From assembly GCA_020091685.1 (NCBI GenBank), contig CM034611.1:14992911-15056910 (forward strand): 64,000 bases of DNA, read 5' to 3'. The stretch is from Lutjanus erythropterus. Lineage: Eukaryota; Chordata; Actinopteri; Lutjaniformes; Lutjanidae. Under the pieces are notes generated by a model. It had not been told where the DNA came from. It saw only the letters and a program-made list of their open reading frames with translations, and did not search any database. Position numbers and translations under genes: made by a program. Shown piece by piece: positions 49,635 to 60,700 of this stretch. Every line of letters starts with the position of its first letter. Within the stretch, counting starts at the first letter, position 1.

Positions 49635-51680
49635 GGCAGACACGCGTGCTGACCAGCCAGCCAGCCAATGAGCTGCTGGTCACCATAGAGACACAGAGAC
49701 ACAGTTGATTGGGAGATGAGCTTGCCAAGAGTTAAGGCGAGTGATGCCACCTCAGTCAGTCAGAGTTGTATAATGAGTATTAAAGCTATTGTTTATTTTT
49801 TTACAGGTGCCTACATTTATTAGTAAACAGTGTTATTTTTTTTTCAAATATATATTTAGAAAAGAAAAAAGCCTTAATGCAGCTAAACTTGAGTGTTGGG
49901 ATTAAAAATGTTTAATTCCCTATGGATAACACCATTGATGTTTTTAATATATGTTTTTATGAAAAACAAAGTGTGAGTGGTGAAACCATCTGAATGAGTA
50001 GTTAGCATTAGCTTTAGGTACGCTCCAGTCTTTAAAAAATCTATTAACAGGACCCGCTCACTATAAACATAAAGGCAACATTTGACCCCAAATGCACTTT
50101 TGAACTTTTCCATGTTATGACCTTCACCTCCACCGTTCGTGGATTTTGAAATTTGTAAAATCAGATTTTATGACATTATTATTTCTCCTGACTACTTTTT
50201 TAAACGAAGACAACGACTGCATTGTCGCTTCTGAAAAGGTTACAGAATCAACGTAAATTTTTGTCACTGATGTTATCAGACAGTTTAGACAATCATGACA
50301 CGGTTTAACAGCTACAGGGAGACTTCTGATTATTTGAAGTGGGGCTGCATAATGTACAAGTCAATAGTCACTGTATTAGCTGCAGTAAATGCCACTCAGC
50401 ACACCCCTGACTTGGAGAAGCAGAGAGGAGAACCAGAATGAAAGCTAAGCAGTGAACTGAAGCCACTTAAAAAAGGTCCACTTGAAAAAAAGATCCATAT
50501 CAGTTTAAGTGTGCACTGAATTTAGAATATTTTCACTGCTTTACTTTGCCATTATATAAGTCAAATATTGCTTTCTCCAAAACAACCGAACTCTGTAGGC
50601 AAAATAAGTAACTTAGTTGCTCGTCTACTGCTGCTGTAATTAGTTTGTTTGTGTTATTGTGCGACTTTGGTGAATCGAAACTATCGTTTTAAAACACTGA
50701 AACAACAAAAACGAACATATTGAAACAGACTCCCATGTTCTATTTTGCCTGTGGAATTTGGTTGCTTTGAAGAGACCAATGGGTGATTCATATAATAGTA
50801 TAGATTCCTGTCAGAAAAGGCTGTCTGACAACAAAGTAAAGCAGTAAAAATATTTTAAATATAATGTACACTCAAACTGACCTTTTTATTTTTTAAAGTG
50901 GCTTACATATGTTTTGTTACTGACCCTGTCAACAGTAGTTCATTTCTTAGTTTCCGTGCTGGTGCCAAACTGGGGGCTGCCAACCATCTACTGTAGGTAA
51001 GACACTGACTATGGATAAGCACCTAACACAACCCTACTTAAAGTAATCTGCACTATCCCTTTAATATACTGACGTCTGAATTATCCAGCTGCAGCACACA
51101 CATCTGATACTCTGAGCTCACTGTTTTCTGATTGGTGGCACGACAGCTTAGACTCTGCAGAGCTTCACTGTTCACAACACTTTATGTTAAACACAAGTAG
51201 TAATCACAAGCAAGTGCTTACACAGTCACTGGGGGTGAAAATGTTCATTGTGTAACTTTTATTTGGAAATGTCACCAATTAATCATGTGGTGTATGATGT
51301 AGTGCTTTGATAATCCAGAGTATTGTGTTGCACATGGCCAATTCATGTCGAATGTAACTGTATCGTCCCTTAAAACTGGTTATATGATGCACACTCTGTT
51401 ACAGCTTTGTCTAGGACAGACACTCTGCAGACATGGCCTAAAGCCAAGTATTTCAGGACCATTGAGGGCAAGATGTTTAACTTTTCTGCCAGTTGTCATC
51501 TCTGCTGTTCTTGTTTCCAAAGAGCGGCCGAGATGTTTGAAAACTGATTCCGCAAAACACCTGATGCTGTCCTTTATTTTTTCTTGACAGTGTGTGTCAA
51601 AGTGTTAGAACAAGTCTGGTTGCAGGAAAGCCATGAAGCTGTTAAGAAATAAACCCTTTGAACCCTCCTGATGTTTTTTC
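49635..51680 (+). other. sulf1: sulf1 3' UTR and possible poly(A) sites
   Basis: Possible signals are ATTAAA at 49779-49784, followed by a T-rich tract, and AATAAA at 51648-51653, followed by a GT/T-rich stretch. A family A MITE lies between them (50313-51064) and would be inside the longer UTR. Which signal is used is unknown. Confidence 0.4.
50313..51064. mobile_element. MITE family A, copy 6 (near full length)
   Basis: About 750 bases. The left arm (GGGAGACTTCTGATTATTTG, AAGTGGGGCTGCATAATGTAC) and right arm (AAGCACCTAACACAACCCTA, TCTGCACTATCCCTTTAA) pair. The interior shares TGTGTTATTGTGCGACTT and TTTGGTTG.TTTG.AGAGAC with copy 1 at 25576. Confidence 0.75.
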
Positions 51681-52146
51681 AGACTTCAGCGTTGTCCCGC
51701 CCGCCAATACTTTACAATAACTCACTCAAGCCGCGTTGATTTTTCAGTTTTTTTAATGACAAATATCAAGTATTCAAGGCATTTGTAAACCAAGTGTTCA
51801 CAAACATCAATAAGACTTCTGCTCCTGAGGAACAAAAGCAAATAAGAGCTCGACTTTCAGAATACAGCTTCTGCTCTGTCCAGGAAATTCACTTTCAGTT
51901 CAAATACTGATGAAAGGAAAATGTGTTAAAGCAAATCTACAGACAACCTGAAGTCGTCTGCGTCAGTAGTCGTCCAGGCATTTGAACAGTAGCAGCACAG
52001 TACGGCAGACGCCCCTGCATTTACTGTGTCTTAAGATCTGTGTGGGATTACTGGATGATTCTCCGCCCGTTCCTGTAAAGACTCATTTATTTTCACTCAG
52101 TCTTGTTTATCAGGTATTAGCACAATAGAATTTCATTAGTAATTAT

Positions 52147-52789
52147 TTTAAAGAGACAGTTCATCCCAAAATCAAAATGTTTTTCCTCTCACCCGTAGTG
52201 CTATTTATCCACCTAGATTGTTTTGGTGTGAGTTGCAGAGGTCAGGTCAGACTCTTAATTTGACTGGTGGTCAGTACAACTTCAGCTGCATCACTTTTGA
52301 GCTATTAGGTGCAAATCCTAATAGTCAGGTGAACAATCATGTTACGCTTCTGCTGATCGATGGTCGGCATCATTACATAGACAAAAAATAAAGGAACAGG
52401 GGTTGGTGAGTGTCTGCCTCCATTAAAGTGGAAGAAGTATTCAGAGGTGGTATATCCTGACATAAAGAAGTACTATATTGATCCTCCAGGTGATGTATTT
52501 CTGTCACTTCTGGCACAAAGTTTTTAGATCTCTACCTATCATCCATGAGTAGACGCACGCTTTTGCGACCAGGTTGTGATTTCAGGAAAGTTCTCAAATC
52601 TACTTTTGGCACTTTGAGCGCCACAAGTCGAGTGCCATCTGGTTCCATTATGTTTGAAGGAAAGCAGACATCTACATGGCTGATCTCTCCAAAACTTTCA
52701 CCAAAGCAGTCTAGATGGATAAATTACTGAACAGGGAAGAGGAAAAAAAAAAGTGTGTATTTCTTATTTTGGGTGAACTGTCCTTTCAA
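52147..52789. mobile_element. Fish TIR element (GACAGTTCATCCCAAAATCAAA type)
   Basis: The left end TTTAAAGAGACAGTTCATCC with CAAAATCAAAA is mirrored by TTATTTTGGGTGAACTGTCC and TTTCAA at the right. This terminal pair is familiar from teleost MITEs. No transposase. Confidence 0.8.
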
Positions 52790-53474
52790 TTATCAGATGA
52801 CTCAGCAAGGATCTCGTTTCCATGAGACTGATGAATACAGAGCACTAGAGGAAGGGTAGAGAATCATCAATCAAAGGGCATTCTGGGTATCATAACTTAA
52901 GCATTTAAATTAAGTCAATTGTGTCTTTCTCTTAACAGAAAAAAATACATTTCAATAACCCGACGCCCTCCCCGCATGACGTTAAGTGAACTCAACCCTT
53001 CCCATCTGAATAATACTGTTCAGGCACCGCGAGACAAATCCACCATTTTTGTTCTTTTGTAGCTTTTATCTTAATTTTTTTTGCTTTTTAACTACAATGT
53101 CATGGGTTAGTTTATAAATATGCTTCTAACTAGGTGTGAGCTCGATAATACGCTTCATTTGCTTTGTCAGTATTTACAGAATGATCACTTATGAATATGT
53201 AATTTGAGGTACTAAGTCACGATAATACTAAAAATTAGTCACTGCCATTTCCACTTGATAATCTTTCACCTGGCAGAATACAACGAATCTTGGCCAAAAA
53301 TGTTAACTTTTAAAATGTATTCACTGCAGCAGGTTCTCCATTTCATTTTCCAAACTTTTCATAACTAAAAAGAAGTCGTAGTACTGATAAATATAAAATA
53401 CAATAACTTTATTAGACTTATCTTAAATCCCCCCCACCTCAGAAAAGAAAATACTGTGGTTTTTGTGTCCACCT

Positions 53475-54103
53475 ACACTGTAAAAATCCAAAAATTCAAG
53501 TCAACTTACTTCAATAGACTTTTGAGCCCAACTCAAACTTTTTTTTTTTTTTACCAAGTAATAGTTTTGTTGAGATAATTTACATTTCTTCTTCAAATAA
53601 TTTTGAGTTTAAACCCCCTAAAAATATTGTATTTCAAAACTTGTTACCAAAGAAATCAATTTGACACTAAATAGTGATTTAAAAATTACTTAATTGATTT
53701 AAAAGTGATTCATTGCTCCTCCAGAACCTGTGATCTGAACTGCGTCCACAGCAGCAGCCTGTTTTATATAATGGTCTGCTACAGAAATTACAGACCTTAG
53801 AGAACCGTAATTGACCAATCAGAATAGAGTATACAACAAAGCCATGCAATAATGGTTAATAATTTAATATTTCCAATTGCAGCCATTTAATTTTCAAGCA
53901 CCTAAACAATCACAAACCAGGTTCACAGTTCACTGTTGAAATACAGTTTGTTTTTTGTTTTTTAGGGGGTCTTAAAGTTTAATTAAAGAAGAAAAAAATA
54001 TCTCAACAAAGGGTTAGAGGTCAGCAGAACTTTAAGTCAACTCAAAAATCTAATAAAAGCAGTTGCCTTGAACGAATGAGTTTTCTCAACTTTTTCTCAG
54101 TGT
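53475..54103. mobile_element. TIR element (CACTGTAAAAA type)
   Basis: Begins TACACTGTAAAAATCCAAAA and ends CTCAACTTTTTCTCAGTGTA, its partial reverse complement. Short repeats of AAGTCAACTTA and TTGAGTT phrases near both ends are typical of fish elements of this kind. No coding capacity. Confidence 0.65.
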
Positions 54104-54797
54104 AATATATCTACTATCAAACAAAGCTTTTATATCTTTTTAAACAAGAAAGAGGACATATTAACGCCTCTTCCATTGTTCTGGTAACGACACAGTACCC
54201 GTCCTTAATTAAAGGAGGGTAAATCCATAAGAAAACAACATGAGCCCGAGGTAAAAGAAATATAGACAGTTCCATTAACACAGTTAAGGCCCATGCAAAC
54301 AGCTTGAACGTGCCTCTGTGTGTTCAGACACATGAATCTGATTCGGACTTAGTCACATGACCTGCAAGCATAAACGTCGGCCAGCAGGTCATCTTTGGGA
54401 AACTGGAGAGTTAAATTCAGTGCAGTGATTAAGTTTAATAATTAACCTTTTCACCAAGAATGTCATAATACAGTAGGTCTGACAAACATTCACTGGCCTT
54501 CACACAATCATCTCTCTGTCCACTAGAGGGCCCCAAACACCCAGGAACAACCAAACACTCAGATTACTCTTGCTGATAAAAGGAGGTTTTCACCGTTTTT
54601 TTTTTTTGTTTTTTTTTAACATGCTCGCCGCACTACTTTTTATTTTTAAAAGCCTAGACTACAAGATAACTACTATGTACATCTGATGACCATTAGAATG
54701 GAGAAGCCATTAAAATGCAAAGCCAAAGTGATGCATCCGTTCATTTGCTGTTGATTGTTGCAATAGATTAGATAATTTCACTTTTGAGTCAGATTTG

Positions 54798-55246
54798 TTA
54801 AAGGAGAAATATGTAATACATTTACTGGAATTTATCAGAAAATGACCAGGACCAAGGAGTCATGCTAAGTTGAAATACTGTTTTCGTGTGCCTGTTTCAC
54901 ATTTATTAGAGTTCAAATTAATGCTGAGTGTTTGCTGAATGAGTTAGTGTCTGAGTTGTAAGAAATAATTAATAATCTTTTAGAAAGAGTAGATGTTTAT
55001 AACAGTTAAATCGAGCGATATGTTAACAGTTTTAACCAGCTGATCGACTTGCAGTGCAGGACTTTGTCACTTGTTATTGTCAAATTACAATGTGCTCGTC
55101 TTGCACTCCTGTAGCGTTCCTGCCTCAGGCTCCTCAAGAAGGGGAAATAACTCACTTCAACCATAGACTATATATTAAAAAAGGGATTCAACCTTTTTGA
55201 AACACAGCCTGTGGCTCCAACTTGCTATTGCATATTGCTCCTTTAA
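54798..55246. mobile_element. MITE family B, copy 2 (inverted)
   Basis: The left end TTAAAGGAGAAATATGTAAT is mirrored by GCATATTGCTCCTTTAA. The interior phrase AAGAAATAATTAATAATCTT is the reverse complement of that in copies 1 and 3. It lies in the presumed 3' UTR of slco5a1. Confidence 0.75.
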
Positions 55247-56283
55247 GAAAACAGATGTTTTACCACATTTTCTTGAATCTCCATCACATTTTCCAGTTTT
55301 AAGTACAATCACATCTTTTGGATATGCAGTAGCTTCAGCACATGGTCAGAGATGAGATACCTTTCTTATTCCTTTTTTTCTGTTTGGCTAATTATTACGC
55401 ACGGTAATAATTAAGTAGTGTGATGTGTGATGAAAAATATTTTGACTTTCCACAGAAGTCCTTAAAACACTGTACCATTGGTGCTTGTCGGCTTTAAGCT
55501 ACATGGTTACTACCTTGCCAAGGCGAGAAACAACTGTTCCCAAACACAAAAGCTGAGGGCAACGAAGCAGAATTGTCGCTCAACTGAGAGGACAGTGACT
55601 GGCTTTTTCGGTAGCTAGCATTTAACCCTGGTAGCTAGCTTTGTATACTGGACTGGCCAAGACAGCCTGAGAGGCACTGTTACAAAGAGAGAGAGAAAAA
55701 AAGAGGTGAGGATTAAAAAAAATCCCACTTTGTCATTTCTGAAGATGCGAAGGACACGTGTTAACCAGACGAGAAGAGAACAGGGTGGAATGGCTCGAAT
55801 ACAAAACAGACTGCTGATATGTTCACAGCTCAGACTGTGAGGAGAGATGGGATTATGAATGAGCCGACAACAACAAGGTGGTGTGTGTGAACTGAGCAGA
55901 GAGGTACAGATGTAGAGGAGGAGCTGTACAGTACTGAGGAGGGAGGAGCTGTACACTGGATCTTGCATAGTACAGGTTTGTGCTTTAGATGCTGTGTTGA
56001 TGATGACTCATCGGTCTGTACGGAGGTTTTAATGCCCTGCCCTTTAACAGTAGCACCATGTGATGTCTTTACATCGTGCGAGCCTTGACGTGGAGGTCTG
56101 AGCGTCTGCGTGATGCTGTGTGTGGCTGCAGCTGATGATATGCTCAGAATATCTCTGTCAGCCTCCTATCTTTATAAACAACGATGAGCAGCCCTTTAAA
56201 TACGGTGGGCGCGCCGTGTCTCTGCCCATCAGCCCGCCTTGTGACACAAACAGGAAGGCACATGTCACGATGAACCCCCGCTC

Positions 56284-56741
56284 TCAGACATGGGCGGAGC
56301 CTCTGTGGTGATGCGGCAACAGTATGGGCGGGGTTATTGCTTTGAGGGCGTTGCCGGGGCAGCTGAGGCTGCTGTGGCCGCGGTTGAGCAGCAGGGCGGC
56401 GGGCGGGTCGGGTCGAGGCGGGATGAACACGGGGCAGGAGCGCGTGCGCGCGTGGCTCTTCTGGCCCCCGGCGTGGCAGATGAGCTCGCTGACGGTGCCC
56501 AGCGGAGGCAGGTGCTGGCGCCAGCGCTCGGCCCGCTCCTCCTTGTGCTTGATCGAGTACCAGGTGAGGAAGATGAAGATGAAACCGACGAACTTGAGGC
56601 TGGCGGCCAGGCCGAAGTAGACGAAGCGGAAGGAGGTGACGTCGTACTCCCAGCAGGAGCCGTGCACGCCGCAGTCCTGCTGCCACAGCATGCAGGTGGT
56701 GTCGATCACAGCACCGAAGTAGATGGGCGTGGGGATGTAGG
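56284..56741 (-). CDS. slco5a1: slco5a1 last coding exon
   Basis: Acceptor CCTCCACCAG on the - strand. Encodes YIPTPIYFGAVIDTTCMLWQ, then Cys-rich CGVHGSCWEYDVTSFRFVYF, a final helix and a basic tail ending HHHRGSAHV and TGA. It is very GC-rich with strong codon bias, which creates long spurious frames on both strands. Confidence 0.88.
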
Positions 56742-59700
56742 CTGGTGGAGGAGAGAGATCAGAATTAGAGTCGTCACAATACCAGGACTTCTAAATTTGA
56801 TACAACACTGGAAAATATAACACGCAATACCTCTTTTGATATCCTGCAAAGTACGAAATTAACTATTAAAAATGTGAACACCAAAGTAGGATCTTCTTTT
56901 GATTAACCACCTGTACACACTGCTGATACAGAAAAAAAAATCACTGAGCCCGTCTTCACTGTCTGCCAAATTTCAGGCAGGACAATAAAGACTGAACTGA
57001 GGTCTTATATAAGTGCTTCAATATGTTTAACTTCACTGCATTCAATACTATAATTAATGGATAGTGTATTGTTTTAATAATGTGGTACTGCAAAAGTATC
57101 AACATTTAGATACTTTTGACAACCTTAACCAGAATCTGAATCAGGTTTATTGTCAAGTAGGTTTACACATACTAAGAATTTGCCTCTGTGATGTTGCTGC
57201 AAACATGAAAGGCAAATACTGTAAGTTAAGAAGCATAAATATGTAATTGACAATAAGACATCGAAAAATATTATAATGTGGTAACTGATAACTTCCTAGA
57301 TAACTAAACAAGGTGCTGGGTCCCAGTGCCAAACTACATATCAATTCTCAGCCAGTTTTAAGCAGGAAGTGTGAGAGTGAAAACCTATTTTCTCAATCAA
57401 TTTTCAAAGAGTTTTGGTTATTTCATGAGTTTCTGTGTTTTTGCATTTCTCAATATTTAAAGTGGGCAGTTGGAAAAGGGTGATACCATGCATTTCTATG
57501 GATCAATCAATCAGCATTCAAAGGCTCGTTTGCTGATTCTGCCAGTGTCAATCAAATCTAATCAAACCGCACCACAAAGTCCCAAAGAAGCCCATTAGCT
57601 GAGTTGGTAAATGTTAAATTTTTTTTTAAGTTTTTCTTTCTGAAATTTAACTTTGTTGCTTATTCAGTCACAGAGAAACACTGAATCCTACAAGGAAACA
57701 ATTAAGATTTAAGTTCTTATTAAATTTCTTATCTTTAAAGTTTTGAAAGCTTTGTGTTTGCAAAGTTTACAGTTTGCTAAGAGTTGAAACAAACAGGTCT
57801 GCACACCAAGAGGCTCTCGTTACAAGAATTTATTATGCGAGTAAGTGACATTTTGAGGACACAGGCCCTTCCTCAGAGCAATTATTTGAATAATAAATCC
57901 TTGTAGTGGGAGCTTCTTATGTACGCAGACCTGTTTGTTTCAACTTCTGGTGTTTGTTTGCTGAGCCAACATCCATCCAAGTTGATGGCTTTTCAGTGTT
58001 TTTAGTTTGATCCACCACTTATATTATTAGTACTAGTACACAGTAAAACACACTAATTTATGTATAGTTGCTGCAAAAACACCAAATTGTGACAACTTGC
58101 ATAATACTACATACTGTAGTGTGTCATGGCATTGGGATTTGGGACACAGCACCAGAGTATAGAGTGACTATGTTGTAGTACCAGCATTTTACCACTTGGT
58201 GGCACCATTTCATGCAGATCAGAAGCAACTCAGATGCCCTCATGTTTGTCAATGAAAGTGGACAAAATATTAGAAACACCTTTCAAAATAATTAATCCAA
58301 TACAAAACCATCATGAACTACAGCCTCAAAGATTAAACATTGAATCAGCAGCTCTCTGAACACAAACACACAACATGAGGAACTTTATGAATGTAAACAC
58401 TGTTGCACAGCTGTCCTAGAGGATTGCATCAGACCGTATAATTAACTGATTACTAAGATTTTTAGACTAAACTGTCAAATCACACACATACAGACCCCTC
58501 CAAACACACATACACACACACACGTCTTGAGACGGTTTAAGAGTTTAAGTGATGTGACAGCTTTATGTTCACACCACCATACCAAGCAGATCAGAGGCAT
58601 GTTAGGGCAGTGCTCACTAACCCTGGGGGGTTTTCTACACTTATCTACCCAGGAGTTCACAGAGGTCCACCACAGTGCTGCATTGCTGCTCTCTTTAAAA
58701 TTGTGGGGTGTTCGCAAGGCCGAAACGGAGAGCCGGAGAAAACAGAGCGTCACAAAAATGGATTACAGTCGAGAGCAGCTGGAAAGACCTGAACAATAAA
58801 AATTTGATGAGACATGTGGCTGCGTGTTTTGTGCCAAATCCTTAAGATGTTTAACCTTTAACATCCACTCTTTATGACCAGAGGGCAAGAGATTATAGTG
58901 TTTTAAAGGGGTAGCATGGATTATTTGATGTTGGGTTGTAGGAGGTACTTGTCAATAGTCAGTATATCACCTGCAGGAAACGGTGGTTGGCTTCAATGAC
59001 TCTGAACTAACCTTTTAAAACACTAAAGCCCCACAATAACACACATGAACTAACAGATCAAGGCTGTGGTAGCAAGCTGACTGCAAGGTAAAATAGTGAC
59101 AATATTCTAAATATACCATACACTTAAACTGACAGTGATTGGACGTTTTTTGAGTGTCTAAAATACATTTTCTTGCCTGTTCAGAGCAGTTTATTACTCA
59201 GGTAAATATTCAGGAACTTACCAAGAGTTCGGAGTAAGACAAACTGCATGCCAAGAGCAAAGGGCCTCTCCTGTTCATCAACAGACCTGAGAGAAGAGAA
59301 GCAGCATGAAAACGATGCAGATTCACTGCACTGAATCCAAATAAAAAGGACTGTTTCATCTATTATTCAGTTCAAACAGACTGAAAATAAGAGCGCCTTT
59401 TAAGAGAGTGGACACAAACTGAGACCAACAACCAGCTCAGTCCTGCAGAGACAGAGCGTGCTGGAGGAGGATAAATTTAACTCTTCGTGTCCCTTACCTG
59501 AGTGTGACGATGATGGCAGAGGGCTGGGCACAGGCGGTAATGAGAGTGACGATGAAGAGGAAGATGAGGAAAGGGATGAGGGTGTTGCAGGTGCGGTCGC
59601 ACTTCCCTGACACGGCGTAGCCGTTCTCGTTCAGGTAGGTTTTAACGATGACCAGCTGGAGCTGGTTGACCTGGCCGCCAGAGGACGGCGTGATGACCTG

Positions 59701-60700
59701 CCTGCTCTGCACGCAGCCGCAGTCGGTGTAGTTCCTGATCTGTAGCCAGAAACAGCTGGAGTTAATCATACAGTCCACGTTTTTTAAAGGAAAAATACGT
59801 AAGATCCCAGCACTCTGGAGTTTGACTGCTTTCCTTACTGCCTGCCAGTCCATTAATAAATTGTTGTTGTTTAACCGTTATAAACATTTACTCCGTCTGA
59901 AAGATTATTAATAATTTCTTACAACTAATAAACAGACACTAACTCATTCTGCAAACATTCAGTATTAATATGAACTTTAATTAACATGAAACTGGCAAAC
60001 AAAACCATTTTAAACTGCAATGGGATTTTCAAAGGAGACATGCTAACATACTATTTCAATTTAGCATGTTTCCTTAATCTCTGATGAGCTATAATGGTCA
60101 TTCTATTTTAATCAACTCAAATCTGAAGCCACTTCCATTAAAAGCCTGATATTGTGGCTACATTGAAAAATCTAATGTAAATTCAGACACATGCAGACAG
60201 ACTGGGTGGCACCAGCAATGTGATCAGCAATCTGCACAAAGAATCTGGACGTTTCTTTCCTCGTGTTGTTTAATTTCCTATCCGACATTGTTGTGGAGCC
60301 TGATGCATCCTGTACTTTCAGAGCTACAGTACGGGAGGAGAATGTACAGCGAGCAGCTCTTTGTGTATTCATTATGATGAATGTGTCCTTGAGCAAAGTT
60401 CTCATCAATCCTTTTTTTATTTGACTTGATGTATAAATGGCTACACAGCAATTATTTCTGACACAGGGAAACAATGAAGCTATGAGTGCAGCAAGTGCAT
60501 GTGTGTGTGTTTGTGCGTGTGTGTGTGTGTGTGCGCTCACCCCGGTGCTGTCATTGCCCACAGTGCTGCATCCAGCCAGGCAAGGGTTGAAGTAGGTAAT
60601 GCCGTCCGAGCCGCAGACCGGAGCGTACTCGTGGATCCTGCAGCCACAGTTCACGTTGCAACTGCCCGTCAGGTTCCTGTGGGTCATCGTCAGGGTCGGA
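56284..60700 (-). CDS. slco5a1: slco5a1, organic anion transporter family, 3' part (four exons)
   Basis: The four exons read downward are 60700-60541, 59739-59498, 59286-59222 and 56741-56284. They splice with GT/AG junctions in one frame into 307 residues plus stop. Domains in order: a Kazal-type extracellular loop (CRIHEYAPVCGSDGITYFNP and further Cys), a helix (IPFLIFLFIVTLITACAQPS), the next helix around GMQFVLLRTLAYIPTPIYFG, and the last helix (KFVGFIFIFLTWYSI) before a cytoplasmic tail. This is the OATP/SLCO architecture. CWEYDVTSFRFVYFGLA and the sulf1 neighbour point to SLCO5A1, an orphan transporter. The 5' exons with helices 1-9 lie outside the window. The tail beyond ARTRSCP is divergent. 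Confidence 0.85.
57783..57944. repeat. Fold-back element with perfect 20-bp arms
   Basis: GTTGAAACAAACAGGTCTGC at 57783-57802 is exactly mirrored at 57925-57944. The pairing continues imperfectly inward (TTACAAGAATTTATTATGC against GAATAATAAATCCTTGTA), so each arm is about 45-50 bases around a loop containing CACAGGCCCTTCCTCAGAG. The loop resembles the 'CTGAGGAAGGGCCTGTG' phrase found in many vertebrate repeats. Confidence 0.85.
58902..59200. mobile_element. MITE family A, copy 7 (right arm truncated)
   Basis: Left end TTTTAAAGGGGTAGCATGGA with TTGATGTTGGGTTGTAGGAG. The interior shares ACACTAAAGCCCCACAATAA and AAACTGACAGTGATTGGACG with other copies. No right arm is recognisable before the exon at 59222. 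Confidence 0.65.
59222..59286 (-). CDS. slco5a1: slco5a1 penultimate coding exon (65 nt)
   Basis: Bounded on the - strand by CTTCTCTCAG and GTAAGT. Encodes SVDEQERPFALGMQFVLLRT plus LA across the junction. The R-S(V/L)-(D/E)-E-x-R-x-FALG motif is typical of OATPs just before the penultimate helix. Confidence 0.88.
59498..59739 (-). CDS. slco5a1: slco5a1 coding exon with helix after Kazal loop
   Basis: Acceptor CTGGCTACAG, donor GTAAGG. Encodes IRNYTDCGCVQSRQ, an extracellular segment that completes the Cys-rich loop, then GKCDRTCNTLIPFLIFLF, one transmembrane helix and CAQPSAIIVTLR. Starts in phase 0 and ends in phase 2. Confidence 0.88.
59785..60125. mobile_element. MITE family B, copy 3 (right end unclear)
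   Basis: The left end TTTTTAAAGGAAAAATACGT resembles copy 1. The interior TTATAAACATTTACTCCGTC and AATAATTTCTTACAACTAAT matches copies 1 and 2. The right arm was not resolved, so the end is approximate. Confidence 0.6.
60497..60533. repeat. (TG)n microsatellite
   Basis: TG units with CG interruptions, ending only 8 bases from the slco5a1 exon at 60541. Confidence 0.85.
60541..60700 (-). CDS. slco5a1: slco5a1 Kazal-loop exon
   Basis: Acceptor GTTTGCAG, donor GTGAGC. Encodes SCNVNCGCRIHEYAPVCGSD and GITYFNPCLAGCSTVGNDST. The C.C.....PVCG.DG..Y..PC..GC pattern is the Kazal-like loop between helices 9 and 10 of OATPs. Two sequons (NLT, NDS) fit an extracellular position. Starts in phase 2. Confidence 0.9.

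Larger units (their letters stand above)
51680..56283. other. Region between the convergent genes, likely slco5a1 3' UTR in part
   Basis: No coding gene. It holds three inverted-repeat elements (52147-52789, 53475-54103, 54798-55246). The segment 55490-56283 is unique sequence directly following the slco5a1 stop on the - strand and is probably its 3' UTR. A - strand AATAAA (TTTATT on +) occurs near 54637, a possible poly(A) signal. The 117-codon - strand frame at 55615-55968 is not recognisable and probably not coding. Confidence 0.5.
56742..59221. other. slco5a1 intron with fold-back repeat and MITE
   Basis: 2.5 kb. Contains a fold-back element at 57783-57944, a CA-rich tract near 58495-58523 and MITE family A copy 7 (58902-59200), which ends about 20 bases from the next exon. 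No gene in the rest. Confidence 0.6.
59740..60540. other. slco5a1 intron with MITE family B copy
   Basis: 801 bases. Family B copy 3 begins at 59785. A CA/TG microsatellite lies at 60497-60533, directly beside the donor of the Kazal exon. Confidence 0.65.

Noticed and set aside
55615..55968. 117-codon - strand frame downstream of slco5a1
   Set aside because: No homology, lies in the probable 3' UTR, no splice link to the gene.
56144..56686. 180-codon - strand frame and the 176-codon + strand frame at 56290-56820
   Set aside because: Both are shadows of the GC-rich last slco5a1 exon; low-complexity Arg/Pro/Ala or Gly/Glu composition and no homology.
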